From Plantibacter flavus (GTDB taxonomy: Bacteria; Actinomycetota; Actinomycetes; Actinomycetales; Microbacteriaceae), in contig NZ_CP019402.1 in NCBI RefSeq assembly GCF_002024505.1, positions 2,108,001 to 2,172,000 of the forward strand: a stretch of DNA of 64,000 bases, written 5' to 3'. This document shows, piece after piece, positions 8,320 to 17,308 of this stretch. The position numbers and the translations under genes were made by a program. Each line of letters begins with the position of its first letter. Position 1 is the stretch's first letter. The notes beneath the pieces were generated by a model. That model did no database searches. It was not told the DNA's origin and saw only the letters and a program-made list of their open reading frames with translations.

Positions 8320-9549
8320 ATGGATACAGGCAGTATCGCTTGGGGAGTCACGGCAACCGCTCTGGTGCTGTTCATGACCCCCGGCGTCGCATTCTTCTAC
8401 GGCGGCCTCGTGAAGGCGAAGAGCGTCGTCAGCATGATGATGATGAGCTTCGGCGCACTGGGCCTCATCAGCGTGCTGTGGATCCTCTACGGCTTCAACA
8501 TGTCGGCCGTCGGCAGCCCGCTGGAGTTCGCGGGCAACCCCTTCTCCGACTTCGGGATGACCGCACTCGCGAGCGGCGAGACCGCGAACACCGACCTGGT
8601 GGGGGCGACCTACGGCGCCACCTTCGCGATCATCACGATCGCGCTGATCTCCGGCGCCATCGCCGACCGCGCGAAGTTCGGCTCCTGGATGATCTTCGCC
8701 GGTCTCTTCGCGACCATCGCGTACTTCCCGATCGCCGCGTGGGTCTGGGGCGGCGGCTGGATCATGAACCTCGGCACCACGCTGTTCGGTGAGGATGCCG
8801 GTATCGGTGTCATCGACTACGCGGGTGGCACCGCGGTGCACATCAACGCCGGAGCCGCAGCACTCGCCCTCGCGCTGGTGCTCGGCAAGCGCATCGGCTT
8901 CCAGAAGGGCATCACGAAGCCGCACAACGTGCCGCTCACCCTCCTGGGTGCCGCCATCCTGTGGTTCGGCTGGTTCGGTTTCAACGCCGGCGCCGAGTGG
9001 CTGAACGAGCTCGCGAACGTCGGACTCATCGTCGTCAACACCGTCGGGGCCACCGCTGCCGCCATCATCGGTTGGATCGTCGTCGAGAAGTTCAAGGACG
9101 GCAAGGCCACCTCGGTGGGCGCCGCTTCCGGTGCCGTCGCTGGTCTCGTCGCCATCACCCCGGCATGCGCGAACCTGACGCCTGGCTGGGCGCTGCTCCT
9201 CGGCATCGTCGCCGGCGCCGTCTGCGCCATCGCCGTCGAGCTCAAGTTCAAGCTCGGCTTCGACGACTCCCTCGACGTCGTCGGCATCCACCTCGTCGGT
9301 GGTCTCATCGGCACCCTGTACCTCGGCTTCTTCGCGACCGAGACCGGCCTCTTCGTCGGCGGCGGCATCGAGCAGCTCGCCGTCCAGGCCATCGCCGCCT
9401 TCGCCGTCCTCGTCTACTCCTTCATCGTGGCCTTCGTCATCGGCTTCGCGATCGAGAAGACCATCGGCTTCCGCGTCAAGAACGAGGATGAGATCGCCGG
9501 CGTCGACACCTCCGTGCACGGCGAAGAGGGGTACGCGCTCGTCGACTGA
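8320..9549 (+). CDS. amtB: ammonium transporter (Amt/MEP family)
   Basis: Integral membrane ammonium channel of 409 residues with about eleven transmembrane helices. Family signatures are plain: ALVLFMTPGVAFFYGGLV at the N-terminus, FAGLFATIAYFPIAAWVW, and the twin pore histidines in GGTAVHINAG and VGIHLVGG. The ATG at 8320 is chosen because AGGAAG lies 5-10 bases upstream; the frame opens at an earlier ATG (8302) without support. The gene stands alone: no glnK or glnD follows, unlike the amtB-glnK-glnD operon of many actinobacteria. Upstream is a GlnR-type operator (8171-8208), so induction by nitrogen starvation is likely. A 12-13 bp hairpin terminator follows at 9575-9602. Confidence 0.96.
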   Translation: MDTGSIAWGVTATALVLFMTPGVAFFYGGLVKAKSVVSMMMMSFGALGLISVLWILYGFNMSAVGSPLEFAGNPFSDFGMTALASGETANTDLVGATYGATFAIITIALISGAIADRAKFGSWMIFAGLFATIAYFPIAAWVWGGGWIMNLGTTLFGEDAGIGVIDYAGGTAVHINAGAAALALALVLGKRIGFQKGITKPHNVPLTLLGAAILWFGWFGFNAGAEWLNELANVGLIVVNTVGATAAAIIGWIVVEKFKDGKATSVGAASGAVAGLVAITPACANLTPGWALLLGIVAGAVCAIAVELKFKLGFDDSLDVVGIHLVGGLIGTLYLGFFATETGLFVGGGIEQLAVQAIAAFAVLVYSFIVAFVIGFAIEKTIGFRVKNEDEIAGVDTSVHGEEGYALVD

Positions 9550-9574
9550 CCTCGACCACCATCGATTCGCCGAA

Positions 9575-9602
9575 CGGGCGTCGTCCATCAGGACGGCGCC
9601 CG
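9575..9602 (+). terminator. terminator of amtB
   Basis: Inverted repeat with a 12-bp stem (CGGGCGTCGTCC paired with GGACGGCGCCCG, one G-T wobble) and an ATCA tetraloop, 25 bases after the amtB stop. There is only a weak T tract (TCCGTCGTT), as is usual in high-GC actinobacteria. Confidence 0.75.
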
Positions 9603-9647
9603 TCCGTCGTTCGCTGGGGTGGCGGCCGCGGACGGTAGGGTGACGGC

Positions 9648-10193
9648 GTGTCAACCTTCACCTCGATCATCCGTCGCGTCGCGAACGCACTCCTGGGCCC
9701 CTCCACCCGCGCCGCCTCCAGTGCGGTGCGGACCGCCGGCCTCGCGACGCCACCGACCACCACCGCCGCTTCACCCGGACGCTCGGGCCGGACGGCGACG
9801 GTCGAGGTCGATCCGCGGACGGTGGGCGCCGTGTCGATCGACTACGCCCCGGCTGTCGACGGCGATCCCGACCCAGGCGAGATCGTCTGGACCTGGGTGC
9901 CGTACGAGGAGCGCGACGGACGTGGCAAGGACCGCCCGGTGCTCATCGTGGCGCGCTCGACCGGAGGCTGGGTGCTGGCGGTGCAGCTGACGAGCAAGGA
10001 TCATTCGCAGGACGGTGAGTTCGTGCCGCTCGGCACCGGCGGATGGGACAGCGCCGGCCGTCCGAGTTGGGCGAACCTCGACCGCGTCTTCCGCGTGCAC
10101 CCCGACGGCATGCGACGGGAAGCGGCTCAGGTCCCGCGGGATCGCTTCGCCCGAGTCGCCAACGGGCTCCGGTCGCGGTACGGGTGGCGCTGA
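9648..10193 (+). CDS. PemK/MazF-like protein without antitoxin
   Basis: Protein of 181 residues. The first ~70 residues are low-complexity (Ala/Thr/Pro rich); residues ~75-181 look like a PemK/MazF fold: DPGEIVWTWVPYEE, GKDRPVLIVARS, and the SRPSWANLD-type strand with RVFRV following. MazF toxins are ribosome-independent endoribonucleases, and PGEIVW, RPVLIV are the usual landmarks. GTG start at 9648; TAGGGT at 9636-9641 followed by exactly six bases suggests a leaderless transcript. No antitoxin gene is adjacent (amtB upstream, a convergent orphan downstream), so it is either a solitary domesticated member or has an unlinked partner. Stand-alone chromosomal copies annotated as PemK/MazF family are common in Microbacteriaceae. 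Toxin activity is not established. Confidence 0.72.
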   Translation: MSTFTSIIRRVANALLGPSTRAASSAVRTAGLATPPTTTAASPGRSGRTATVEVDPRTVGAVSIDYAPAVDGDPDPGEIVWTWVPYEERDGRGKDRPVLIVARSTGGWVLAVQLTSKDHSQDGEFVPLGTGGWDSAGRPSWANLDRVFRVHPDGMRREAAQVPRDRFARVANGLRSRYGWR

Positions 10194-10212
10194 CCGAGCG
10201 GTGACCAGCCGC

Positions 10213-10536
10213 TCAGGCGTACCGGTCGCTCCGTCGCGGCGCTGCGTCCCACGGGACCTGCCCGTGCTCCCAGGCGTCCGCGGAGCTGGGAGTGGCCGGT
10301 GCGGCGGACCGGCGTCCACCCGGCACGGCGCGCTCCGCCTCGGCGAGCGTCGCGAACCGACCGATCAGTCGGCGGTCCTCTGACCGCGGAGCCCAGGTGA
10401 CGCAGCGGAAGTAGGCCGGTGCGCCGCTCGGCGCGAAATACTTCACGAGACCGGCCGGCCGGTCGGGCACATCCCGCATCACGATCCACTCGGCCTCGCC
10501 GATGCGGATCGGCGGGGCGGCGGGCCGATCGGACAT
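10213..10536 (-). CDS. LexA-controlled small protein of unknown function
   Basis: Unrecognised protein of 107 residues, soluble, without signal peptide, membrane helix or cysteine cluster (a single Cys in FRCVTWAP). The N-terminal two thirds look like a small alpha/beta domain (AEWIVMRDVPDRPAGLVKYF, RRLIGRFATLAEAERAV); the C-terminal 35 residues are Ala/Pro/Arg rich and probably disordered. What makes it notable is its promoter: TTGACA, 17 bases, TATGTT, 6 bases, ATG, with a perfect palindromic LexA box over the -10. No ribosome-binding site can fit, so translation would be leaderless. An internal GTG/ATG pair at codons 19-20 is an alternative start. It lies 71 bases downstream of jetC on the same strand and is convergent with the PemK/MazF-like gene. 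A DNA-damage-induced role is inferred from the operator only. Confidence 0.7.
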   Translation of the reverse strand: MSDRPAAPPIRIGEAEWIVMRDVPDRPAGLVKYFAPSGAPAYFRCVTWAPRSEDRRLIGRFATLAEAERAVPGGRRSAAPATPSSADAWEHGQVPWDAAPRRSDRYA

Positions 10537-10537
10537 G

Positions 10538-10557
10538 GTTCGAACATATGTTCGAAC
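10538..10557. promoter_or_regulatory. LexA (SOS) box, perfect 20-bp palindrome
   Basis: GTTCGAACATATGTTCGAAC is a perfect palindrome and contains the actinobacterial/Bacillus-type SOS consensus TCGAAC-N4-GTTCGA (10540-10555). It overlaps the -10 hexamer of the 107-residue gene and ends one base before that gene's ATG, ideal for LexA repression. Confidence 0.9.
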
Positions 10558-10571
10558 ACGCGTCGTGTCAA
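10543..10571 (-). promoter_or_regulatory. sigma70-type promoter of the SOS-controlled gene
   Basis: On the minus strand TTGACA (10571-10566) matches the -35 consensus perfectly, the spacer is 17 bases, and TATGTT (10548-10543) is the -10. The ATG begins six bases after the -10, so transcription should start at or next to the start codon. This is the strongest canonical promoter in the window. Confidence 0.8.
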
Positions 10572-10607
10572 GTCACGCCGCGATCGATTGAGATCGACGG
10601 AACAGCG

Positions 10608-13600
10608 CTATCCGACGCGTTCGAGCGGCTCGGCCGGGGCCGACCGCTCGATCTCGGCGACCCAGGCGTGTCGGGTCTGCGGATCCTTCCGGATCGACAG
10701 GAGCCGGTCCATGTAGGGCTCGAGCGCCGTCACCTTGTCGAGCGGCGCACCGATGACGAGCTGGAAGCCGAGCCGCAGCCAGGCGACCACTGCGCGGCCG
10801 GCGAACTCCGAGTCCGCCTTGATGAAGCCCTCGTCCAGCAGCACCGGCGCGAACCTCGGACGTGGGCGGTCCTCGTCACCGAGCTGGTAGCGCAGGGCGG
10901 CGCCGACGATGAACGCGACGAGCTCCTGGGTCTCGCCACCGCTCTTGTCGCCGAGCGAGGAGTAGACGCTGACGTCCTGCCCCGACGTGTCGTACCGTAC
11001 GGCGGTGATCTCGACGTGACGGCGCACGTCGAGCACCTGGTCGCGGGTCGACTGGGCGCCGGCGCCCGTGTCGCGCATCGACTCCATGAACCGGCGGAGC
11101 CGCTGGAACCGGGCCTCCAACTCGTCGTCGCCGAGGTTCGCGGTGACCTCGCTCGACAGGGCGCGCAGCTCGCGCCGGAAGGCGGAGGCCTCCTCGCGAT
11201 GCACCCGGCGGAGGACGATCTTGAGACGATCGTGCGCCGGTCCGAACGGCAGGTCGCGCAGGATGTCGTTGACCGGGACCAGGCGGTCCTCGATCTCCTC
11301 GACGGCGCTGTCGAACGCGCTGCTGAGGGGGACCAGGTCCTCGCCGCTCCATTGGGACAGCCGGCGGCGCCACTCCTGGCGGCGCTCGGGGAGACCGGTG
11401 CCGAGGATGCCGTCGAGGATCGCCCGGTAGTCGCCGTAGGACTCGAGCGTCGTGCCGAGGTTGGGGTCGTGCCAGATCGACTGGTACTGCTCGAACACGT
11501 GCACCTGTGCGAGCGCGGCCTGCTCCGCCTGGCGGACGGCCGACGACAACTCGTCACCGAGCCGGGCGCGGAGCCGCTTCATCGCATCGCCGAACCCACC
11601 GAGTGACGGCACGCCTCCCACCGCTGCGAGGGCGGCTTCGATCCGCTCGACGTCGGCGGGGGAGACCTCCTCCACCTCGGAGCGCTCGAAGCGGTCGATG
11701 ACCGTCGTCGCCGCGTCCTGCTGATCGACGAGCACCCCGTGCTCTTCGTCGAGGCGTCTGACACGGTCCTCGGCCGGGAACCGCTCCGCGTTGGCGGCGT
11801 CGAGTTCACGTTGGGCGGCCGCCACCGAGCCCTGAAGCTCCTGCAGGACGTCACTGGCGTCGAGTAGACGCTCCAGCTCGGCCGCGGCGGCGTCACGAAG
11901 CGCTGCTGCACCGGCGACGTCGATCCGGGCCCACTCGGTGTCGAGTCGGTACCGGTGGGCGGCCCGCTCGGCCTCACGACGCGACAGCCGCTGCTGGATC
12001 CCGGCCTGTCGACCGGCGATGACCTCGAGTCGCCCGCGGATGTCGGCCGTCTCCGCCTCGATCGACGCGATCCGCGCCTCATTGGTGAAGCCGAGGATCG
12101 GTGCGCCGCCCGTGTCGCCGTGAGAGCCGCGGCGGCCGTCACGCAGCTGGCCGTTCACGGTCACGCGGCGACCTCCGCCCGAGAGCTCCGACGGTGTCTC
12201 CACACACCGCGCGTCGATCCGGTCCGAGGTGACGCGCTGCTCGATCCACGTACTGAACGGGGAGGTGCGGTACGTGACGCGGCCGGAGATGAACGCGGGG
12301 TCGCCCGCGTCCGGGGAGGACGGCTCATGCAGCGGGACACCCTCGAACTGCAGGCGGACCGGGATCCGGACGGCGTCGATCGCGCGGCCGAACGCGTCGA
12401 GGTGTTCCTCGTCGACGAGGACGGTCCTCGCGAGACCGTGGAGGGTGACCTCGATCGCGGGACGCCAGGCGGCATAGGCGGGAGCGACGTCGATGAGCTC
12501 GGCCACGAACGGCAGCTGTTCGGGATCGAGTCCGGCCGCCTCGGCGAGGGCGAGCCTCGCCCGGTGGAGTCGATCGGGGACCGCGCCGTCACGGCCGCGA
12601 AGCGACTGCAGCTCACGGCGGAGCTCGGTGTTGCGCTCCTCGAGGGGGAACGCTTCGCGATGCAGCTGGGCGCGATCGGTCTCGATGGCGTCGAGCGCGG
12701 TGTCGTCGTCGGCGAGGAAGTCCTCACTGCGGCCCAGCGCACGCCGGAACGAGGCTTCATCCTCGATCGGATCGTCGAGGACCTCGGTGCGCTCGTCGAA
12801 CAGCGACCTGGCTCGTGCCACCTCGGCGTGCGTCGCCTCCGCGGCCTCACGGCGTTCCTCGGCACGCCGCAGCGCGCTCCCGCCCTGCTCCGACACCTGA
12901 CGCTCGAGCTCGCGGACGCGGACACCTGCGGCAGCAGCTCGTGCCCGCGCCGCTTCCAACGTGGCCCCGGCCTCGAGCTTCTCCCGCCGGTTCCTGGAGA
13001 CCGCTTCGTCGAGCAATGCCTCGTGTGCGCGACTGCGCCAGACGGTGAAGGGGGTCGTGCCGTCCTCGGTGAAGCCGAGGCGCTCGAGGTCGGCCGCCGC
13101 CCGGTGCCCGTCCTCGTAGTCGCGACGCAGCTCACCGAGCCGCTCGAGCACCCGAGCCTTACGGCTCTCGGTCTCCATCGCGAGGTACGCCTCGTCGAGC
13201 GCTTCGAAGTGCGACAGCGCCCGGTCGGCCGCGTCGTACGTGCTCGGACGCTCCAGCACCATCGACTTGTACAGGCCGTCGACCGTCGGCAGGTGCTGGC
13301 CCGCCTGGATCCTGGCCAGCAGACGCATCGCCCGTCCACCGTCGCCACCGGCACCGATGCCGAGACGAGTGTGCAGCGTGTAGGACAGCTCCGCGTAGGT
13401 GTCGCGGACGACGAATCCGGGGATGCGACCCTGGAGCTCACCGGCGTCGAACCGTTTCGGCACGAACGCCTCGAGGTCCATGAGCTCGAACGGCCCGTCG
13501 ACGGTCGCCATGGTCATCGACAGGTCACCGGTGCGCAGCGCACGTCGCGGGACGAGGTAGGCGCGCACGACGGTGAAGCGACGGTCGTCGTCGTTGAGGA

Positions 13601-13988
13601 ACGTCACCGCCACGGCACCCCAGGTGAGCTGATCCGTGCCGCGCAGGTTGATGTCGCGCATCGCCCCGGTCTGCGGGTCCCGTGCCGAGTCGACCTTGCC
13701 GCGGAGATACGTGAGCAGGTTGCGCTGGTCGGGATTCCGCGCCCGTCCGACCGCCGCGTCGTTGGAGGCTCCGTTGAACGGCACGTCCGACGGCATCATG
13801 ACCGCGAGATACGCGTCCATGAGCGAGCTCTTCCCGGTTCCGGAAGCGCCGGAGATGAGCGTCGCGCGGGAGGCGAAATCGACCGATCGGTACCCGTCGA
13901 ACCCACCCCAGTTGATGACCTGCATCCGTTCGATGCGCCACTGCTCGACGAGGTCCAGCAGGGTGTCGGTGTCCGTGGAGCGGCTCAT
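10608..13988 (-). CDS. jetC: JetC/MksB: SMC-like ATPase of a Wadjet/MksBEF condensin
   Basis: Large SMC-like ATPase of 1126 residues. Walker [10 protein letters not shown] is at residues 47-55, right after the N-terminal block [17 protein letters not shown]. Long coiled-coil regions rich in Glu/Arg/Ala fill the middle, with a hinge-like globular part around residues 480-640. The C-terminal head has the ABC signature KSGGETQ at 1015-1021 and Walker B/D-loop [15 protein letters not shown] with Asp1052/Glu1053. This matches JetC of Wadjet and MksB, which dimerise and, with the kleisin JetA and JetB, extrude DNA loops; in Wadjet this leads to plasmid cleavage by JetD. ATG at 13986-13988 overlaps the jetB stop by 4 bases (ATGA). 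No jetD follows: only 71 bases separate the stop from the orphan SOS gene. Confidence 0.93.
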   Translation of the reverse strand: MSRSTDTDTLLDLVEQWRIERMQVINWGGFDGYRSVDFASRATLISGASGTGKSSLMDAYLAVMMPSDVPFNGASNDAAVGRARNPDQRNLLTYLRGKVDSARDPQTGAMRDINLRGTDQLTWGAVAVTFLNDDDRRFTVVRAYLVPRRALRTGDLSMTMATVDGPFELMDLEAFVPKRFDAGELQGRIPGFVVRDTYAELSYTLHTRLGIGAGGDGGRAMRLLARIQAGQHLPTVDGLYKSMVLERPSTYDAADRALSHFEALDEAYLAMETESRKARVLERLGELRRDYEDGHRAAADLERLGFTEDGTTPFTVWRSRAHEALLDEAVSRNRREKLEAGATLEAARARAAAAGVRVRELERQVSEQGGSALRRAEERREAAEATHAEVARARSLFDERTEVLDDPIEDEASFRRALGRSEDFLADDDTALDAIETDRAQLHREAFPLEERNTELRRELQSLRGRDGAVPDRLHRARLALAEAAGLDPEQLPFVAELIDVAPAYAAWRPAIEVTLHGLARTVLVDEEHLDAFGRAIDAVRIPVRLQFEGVPLHEPSSPDAGDPAFISGRVTYRTSPFSTWIEQRVTSDRIDARCVETPSELSGGGRRVTVNGQLRDGRRGSHGDTGGAPILGFTNEARIASIEAETADIRGRLEVIAGRQAGIQQRLSRREAERAAHRYRLDTEWARIDVAGAAALRDAAAAELERLLDASDVLQELQGSVAAAQRELDAANAERFPAEDRVRRLDEEHGVLVDQQDAATTVIDRFERSEVEEVSPADVERIEAALAAVGGVPSLGGFGDAMKRLRARLGDELSSAVRQAEQAALAQVHVFEQYQSIWHDPNLGTTLESYGDYRAILDGILGTGLPERRQEWRRRLSQWSGEDLVPLSSAFDSAVEEIEDRLVPVNDILRDLPFGPAHDRLKIVLRRVHREEASAFRRELRALSSEVTANLGDDELEARFQRLRRFMESMRDTGAGAQSTRDQVLDVRRHVEITAVRYDTSGQDVSVYSSLGDKSGGETQELVAFIVGAALRYQLGDEDRPRPRFAPVLLDEGFIKADSEFAGRAVVAWLRLGFQLVIGAPLDKVTALEPYMDRLLSIRKDPQTRHAWVAEIERSAPAEPLERVG

Positions 13989-14830
13989 CGGTCGTCCTCT
14001 GCTGCTTGTGGCTGGGTCTGGTCGTCGGGGGAGTCCTGCGACTCGGCCACGGTGCCGTCGGGCTCGTCGTCCGAGTCCGCGTCGGCATCGGTTCGCGGCT
14101 GTTCGGAGGCCGGATCGACCGCTGCGGTCTGCGTCTCGAGCCACTCCAGGAGTTCCTGGAGGCGCTCGAGGGGGAGGAGCGTCTCCACCACCGACGCGAT
14201 CCGGTGGCGGCGGGCGTCCTTGGTCCGCAGCAGGACGCGCGCGGTCAGCAGCTTGTCGATCGCGCGCTCGACGCGTCCGTCGTCGCGGGCGCGATCAGTG
14301 GCGTGCTCGGGCCGGAAACTCGCGACGAAGCCGAGGAGCTCGTCGTGTTCGACGATCGCGGCCCGTGCGCCGTTGGCCAGTTCGGTCCGGAGACGCGTCC
14401 GCAGGTAGACGAGCAGGATCGTCTCCTCGCGGCTGTAGCTGGTGTCGTGCAGCAGGGTCGGGAAGGGACGCCGCCCGCTCTCCGAGCCCGCCTGGCGCTT
14501 GAATGCGACCTCGGCCGAGCGGTCCACCTCGAGCTCCAGGAACAGCTCGTTGAGGCGGGACCGCAGCAGCGACTCGGACTCGAGGACCGTCCGCCACTCG
14601 GCAGGCTGGAGCGCGGGGCTGACGTAGCGGTGCTTCAGCAGAGCGACCAGCGCACGACGTTGAGCGGCGTCGAGGCGTCCCTCGTCCCCTTCGAAGAGGG
14701 CGAACGAGTCGTCATCCGGGTCGGCGACCGGCGCCTCGGCGGGTGCGAAGGCGTCGAGTCCGTCCGTCGTCAGGTCGACCGACGTCGAATCGGTCGTCGC
14801 CGTCACGGTGGGATCCGTCTCGGAGGTCAT
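13985..14830 (-). CDS. jetB: JetB/MksE: DUF4194 KITE-like subunit
   Basis: Protein of 281 residues with a DUF4194 core at about residues 45-235 ([70 protein letters not shown]) made of winged-helix units. In MksBEF/Wadjet this is the KITE-type subunit bound to the kleisin. Both ends are acidic and low-complexity: ~40 residues at the N-terminus and ~45 at the C-terminus (poly-Asp/Glu/Gln), longer than usual. ATG at 14828-14830 lies one base after the jetA stop, and the stop overlaps the jetC start, so the three genes are one translation-coupled operon. Confidence 0.9.
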   Translation of the reverse strand: MTSETDPTVTATTDSTSVDLTTDGLDAFAPAEAPVADPDDDSFALFEGDEGRLDAAQRRALVALLKHRYVSPALQPAEWRTVLESESLLRSRLNELFLELEVDRSAEVAFKRQAGSESGRRPFPTLLHDTSYSREETILLVYLRTRLRTELANGARAAIVEHDELLGFVASFRPEHATDRARDDGRVERAIDKLLTARVLLRTKDARRHRIASVVETLLPLERLQELLEWLETQTAAVDPASEQPRTDADADSDDEPDGTVAESQDSPDDQTQPQAAEDDR

Positions 14831-14831
14831 G

Positions 14832-16379
14832 TCATTCCGTTCCGCGCCCGGCCTGGTCGGCCGGAACAGTCGTCGTGGTCGTCGTGGCTCGCGTCAGCGC
14901 TGCGACACCGGCCTCACCCAGTGGGAAGGCCGGGAGTTCGAACCCGGTGGTCGTCCCGTCCGGACGGACCGTCTCGTAGCGACGGCGTGGTGCCTGCTCG
15001 TCGTACGTGCCCAGCTGGGTCATGAGGTGGACGAGGCCGAAGAGCTCCACAGGTCGTCGGAGTTCCGGATCGAGCGCCGAGAACGCCGCATGGGCGTCCT
15101 CGGCACCGGAGGTCACCGCATCGAGGAGTCCGGCCCGGAGCTCGTCGAGGAGCGGACCACCCTGCGACCGGAGGGTGTCGAGCGACATCGCCGCGCCGTC
15201 GATCCGTTCGACGGACGTCGCGATCGGCGGCGGTGCGACCTCGACGTCCGGATCGTAGAACCGCTCGCGCAGGTGCTCGATGTCGATGGTCTCGGGGAGG
15301 AGCGGCAGGTCGACGGAGGCGCGTGGTCCCGCGGTCCGCATCCAGATGCCGAGGCGCTGGTTCAATGCTCGCAGGGTCGTGTCGAGCTCGCGGTCCTGCA
15401 CGACGTCGTGATGCACGATGTGGTCACGGAGCGTCGCGGTGAGCCGCCGACGCTGCGCGAGGACGTCGTCGATCCCCTGTCGGATGATCCCGACGGCACC
15501 CCGGAAGCCACGGAGCTCCGCGGGCCCGAGCCTGGCCGAGAAGGGGTGGTCGAGGATCGTGGAAAGGTCGCGCTTGAGGTCCTGGAGCAGATCGTCGTTG
15601 CGGAGGAGCTCGAAAGCGCCCTCGAAGGCCCGACCCTCTGCCGTCGCCGTCATCAGCTCGTCGGTGCGCCGGAGGTAGTCGTCGAGGATCTCGCCGATCG
15701 GTCGGGTGTCGTTCCGGAAGTCCTCGACGATCCGCCGGTGCATCGCGATGACCGACTCCTCGACCCGGCGGAAGTCGCTCGGGAGCTGACGGATGAGGTC
15801 GGCGATGTTGGCGTAGCCGTCCTGCATCCGGTCGTCGCTCGCCGCCACGACGGTGCCACCGGCCGCGACCCGTTCGCGTTCCGCCTGGAGCTCGGCGAGC
15901 TGCGCGTCGATACGACGCAGATGCTCGTCACGGTCCGGGTCGGCCTGCAGCGCCCATCGGCGCACCGAGTCGAGGATCATGGTCAGGCGCGACTCGCTGA
16001 TGAGGGCGCGGTCGTGTGCGAGGCCGTCGACGAGCGAGACCGCTTCGAGCGCGTGCGAGGTGAGCGAGTACTGTTCCTCGCCGTCGTCGGTGCTCGTCCG
16101 GACGAGCCACTGGTCGTGCACCCACTCCCGGCAGAGGGACCGTCCGCCACCGCGTTCATCGCCGCCGGCCGGGATCCGAGCACCGCGAGCCGCGAGTTCG
16201 CCGAGGTACTCCTCGACCTGCAGATGGAAGCGGTCCGCTGCGACGAACTGGACGTCGCGGCCGAACGTGGTGCGGAAGATCGCGACCACCGCCGGTGCGG
16301 TCGGGCGACTCAGGAGCCGGATCGCGGGACGCTCCAGCGCGTCCCGGACGCGGCCGAACTCTCCGTCGATCTCTCCCAC
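14832..16379 (-). CDS. jetA: JetA/MksF: DUF3375 kleisin-like subunit
   Basis: Protein of 515 residues of the DUF3375 family, the kleisin-like subunit of MksBEF/Wadjet complexes. The N-terminal winged-helix part reads [17 protein letters not shown] and [22 protein letters not shown], as in other family members; a helical middle (about 150-330) includes a coiled coil ([19 protein letters not shown]). GTG at 16377-16379 with GAGGAG five bases upstream fits the family N-terminus; a longer frame reaching 16475 has no support. A -10-like GATAAT on the minus strand at 16435-16440 could start the operon about 50 bases upstream. First gene of jetA-jetB-jetC. Function in defence against plasmids or in chromosome organisation is known for the family; here the nuclease subunit is not seen. 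Confidence 0.92.
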   Translation of the reverse strand: MGEIDGEFGRVRDALERPAIRLLSRPTAPAVVAIFRTTFGRDVQFVAADRFHLQVEEYLGELAARGARIPAGGDERGGGRSLCREWVHDQWLVRTSTDDGEEQYSLTSHALEAVSLVDGLAHDRALISESRLTMILDSVRRWALQADPDRDEHLRRIDAQLAELQAERERVAAGGTVVAASDDRMQDGYANIADLIRQLPSDFRRVEESVIAMHRRIVEDFRNDTRPIGEILDDYLRRTDELMTATAEGRAFEGAFELLRNDDLLQDLKRDLSTILDHPFSARLGPAELRGFRGAVGIIRQGIDDVLAQRRRLTATLRDHIVHHDVVQDRELDTTLRALNQRLGIWMRTAGPRASVDLPLLPETIDIEHLRERFYDPDVEVAPPPIATSVERIDGAAMSLDTLRSQGGPLLDELRAGLLDAVTSGAEDAHAAFSALDPELRRPVELFGLVHLMTQLGTYDEQAPRRRYETVRPDGTTTGFELPAFPLGEAGVAALTRATTTTTTVPADQAGRGTE

Positions 16380-16434
16380 TGCACTCCTCGATCGTCCGGG
16401 CACACGAACACCCCGAGGCCACCGCAGCTGCCAG

Positions 16435-16440
16435 ATTATC
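16435..16440 (-). promoter_or_regulatory. candidate -10 of the jetABC operon
   Basis: On the minus strand the sequence reads TGATAATC, a close fit to an extended -10, about 50 bases before the jetA GTG. The -35 region 17 bases upstream is weak. No LexA box is seen here. Confidence 0.4.
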
Positions 16441-16557
16441 AGCGCACCGCACCCGTGGTGAGCCACGCCGAGCATCGTCGGTCCCGATCAGCCCGGGTCC
16501 GGTCCGGCCGCTGTCAAGGTCCAGGGTGAGGCCGGGTGGTCCGGTTACGGTGAGGAC

Positions 16558-16602
16558 ATGGGAACAGAGCGACGCCCCCAGGTCCTGCGGGGAGACGGTT
16601 GA
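16558..16602 (+). other. possible 14-codon leaderless upstream ORF
   Basis: TACGGT at 16546-16551 is followed by exactly six bases and an ATG at 16558, the leaderless layout found at several other genes here. The frame encodes MGTERRPQVLRGDG and stops at 16600-16602, 22 bases before the hydrolase GTG and out of frame with it. Whether it is translated is unknown; it may couple translation into the hydrolase gene, whose own ribosome-binding site is poor. Confidence 0.25.
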
Positions 16603-16624
16603 GCCACGCGAACGGTGACCACCG

Positions 16625-17308
16625 GTGATCCGGTCCGCGCTGCGGACACTCGGCTGGTGGGCGCGCGACTACGCCTACGCGCTCGTCTGGCAGCTCCGGG
16701 CGTTCGTCAGCCGCACCGATCCGCATGAATTCCTGTCCGGCGACCGGTCGCCGATCGTGGTCCTCCCGGGCGTCTACGAGACCTGGCGGTTCCTCGAGCC
16801 GCTCATCCGCCGACTCCACGACGACGGGCACCCGGTGCACGTGATCGACCCGCTCGGGCGCAACGACCGCGCGGTCCCGGTGGCGGCACGACTCGTCGCC
16901 GACTACCTCGAGGCGAACGGGCTCGGCGACGTCGTCCTCCTCGCGCACAGCAAGGGCGGGCTCGTCGGCAAGTTCGTCATGTCGCTCGGCGGCGGCGGAG
17001 CCCGGATCTCGGGGATGCTCGCCGTCGCGGCGCCGTTCGCCGGATCGCGGTACGCGAGGCTCATGCTCCTCCCGAGCCTCCGCATCTTCACCCCCGACGA
17101 CCCGACGATCCTCGCGCTCTCCCGCGAGGCGACCGTCAATCCGAGGATCGTCTCCGTCTACGGGCGCTTCGATCCGCACATCCCGGGCGGCAGCCGACTC
17201 GAGGGCGCCAAGAACGTGGAACTCGACACCGGCGGTCACTTCCGGATCCTCGCCCACCCGCGGGTGTTCGCGGAGGCACAACTGCTGGCGGATGGGCGAG
17301 ACGCATGA
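16625..17308 (+). CDS. alpha/beta hydrolase (lipase-like)
   Basis: Protein of 227 residues with an alpha/beta hydrolase fold: IVVLPGVYETWRFLEPLIRRL near the N-terminus, the nucleophile elbow AHSKGG (Ser at about residue 110), and VYGRFDPHIPGG plus DTGGHFRIL giving a plausible acid and histidine. It resembles PGAP1-like/triacylglycerol lipase members that act on lipids or acyl groups. GTG start at 16625; the ribosome-binding site is weak. Its TGA overlaps the ATG of the following glycosyltransferase by four bases, so the pair is translationally coupled and the hydrolase probably serves the same glycan or glycolipid. Substrate unknown. Confidence 0.8.
   Translation: MIRSALRTLGWWARDYAYALVWQLRAFVSRTDPHEFLSGDRSPIVVLPGVYETWRFLEPLIRRLHDDGHPVHVIDPLGRNDRAVPVAARLVADYLEANGLGDVVLLAHSKGGLVGKFVMSLGGGGARISGMLAVAAPFAGSRYARLMLLPSLRIFTPDDPTILALSREATVNPRIVSVYGRFDPHIPGGSRLEGAKNVELDTGGHFRILAHPRVFAEAQLLADGRDA

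Noticed and set aside
9648..10536. The PemK/MazF-like gene and the 107-codon gene as a toxin-antitoxin pair
   Set aside because: They are convergent, not in an operon, each has its own promoter, and the 107-residue protein does not resemble an antitoxin.
11955..14408. An 817-codon open frame on the plus strand across jetC/jetB
   Set aside because: It is antisense to strongly conserved JetC and JetB coding sequence and its translation (Arg/Val/Gly-rich, no domain) is typical of mirror frames in high-GC DNA.
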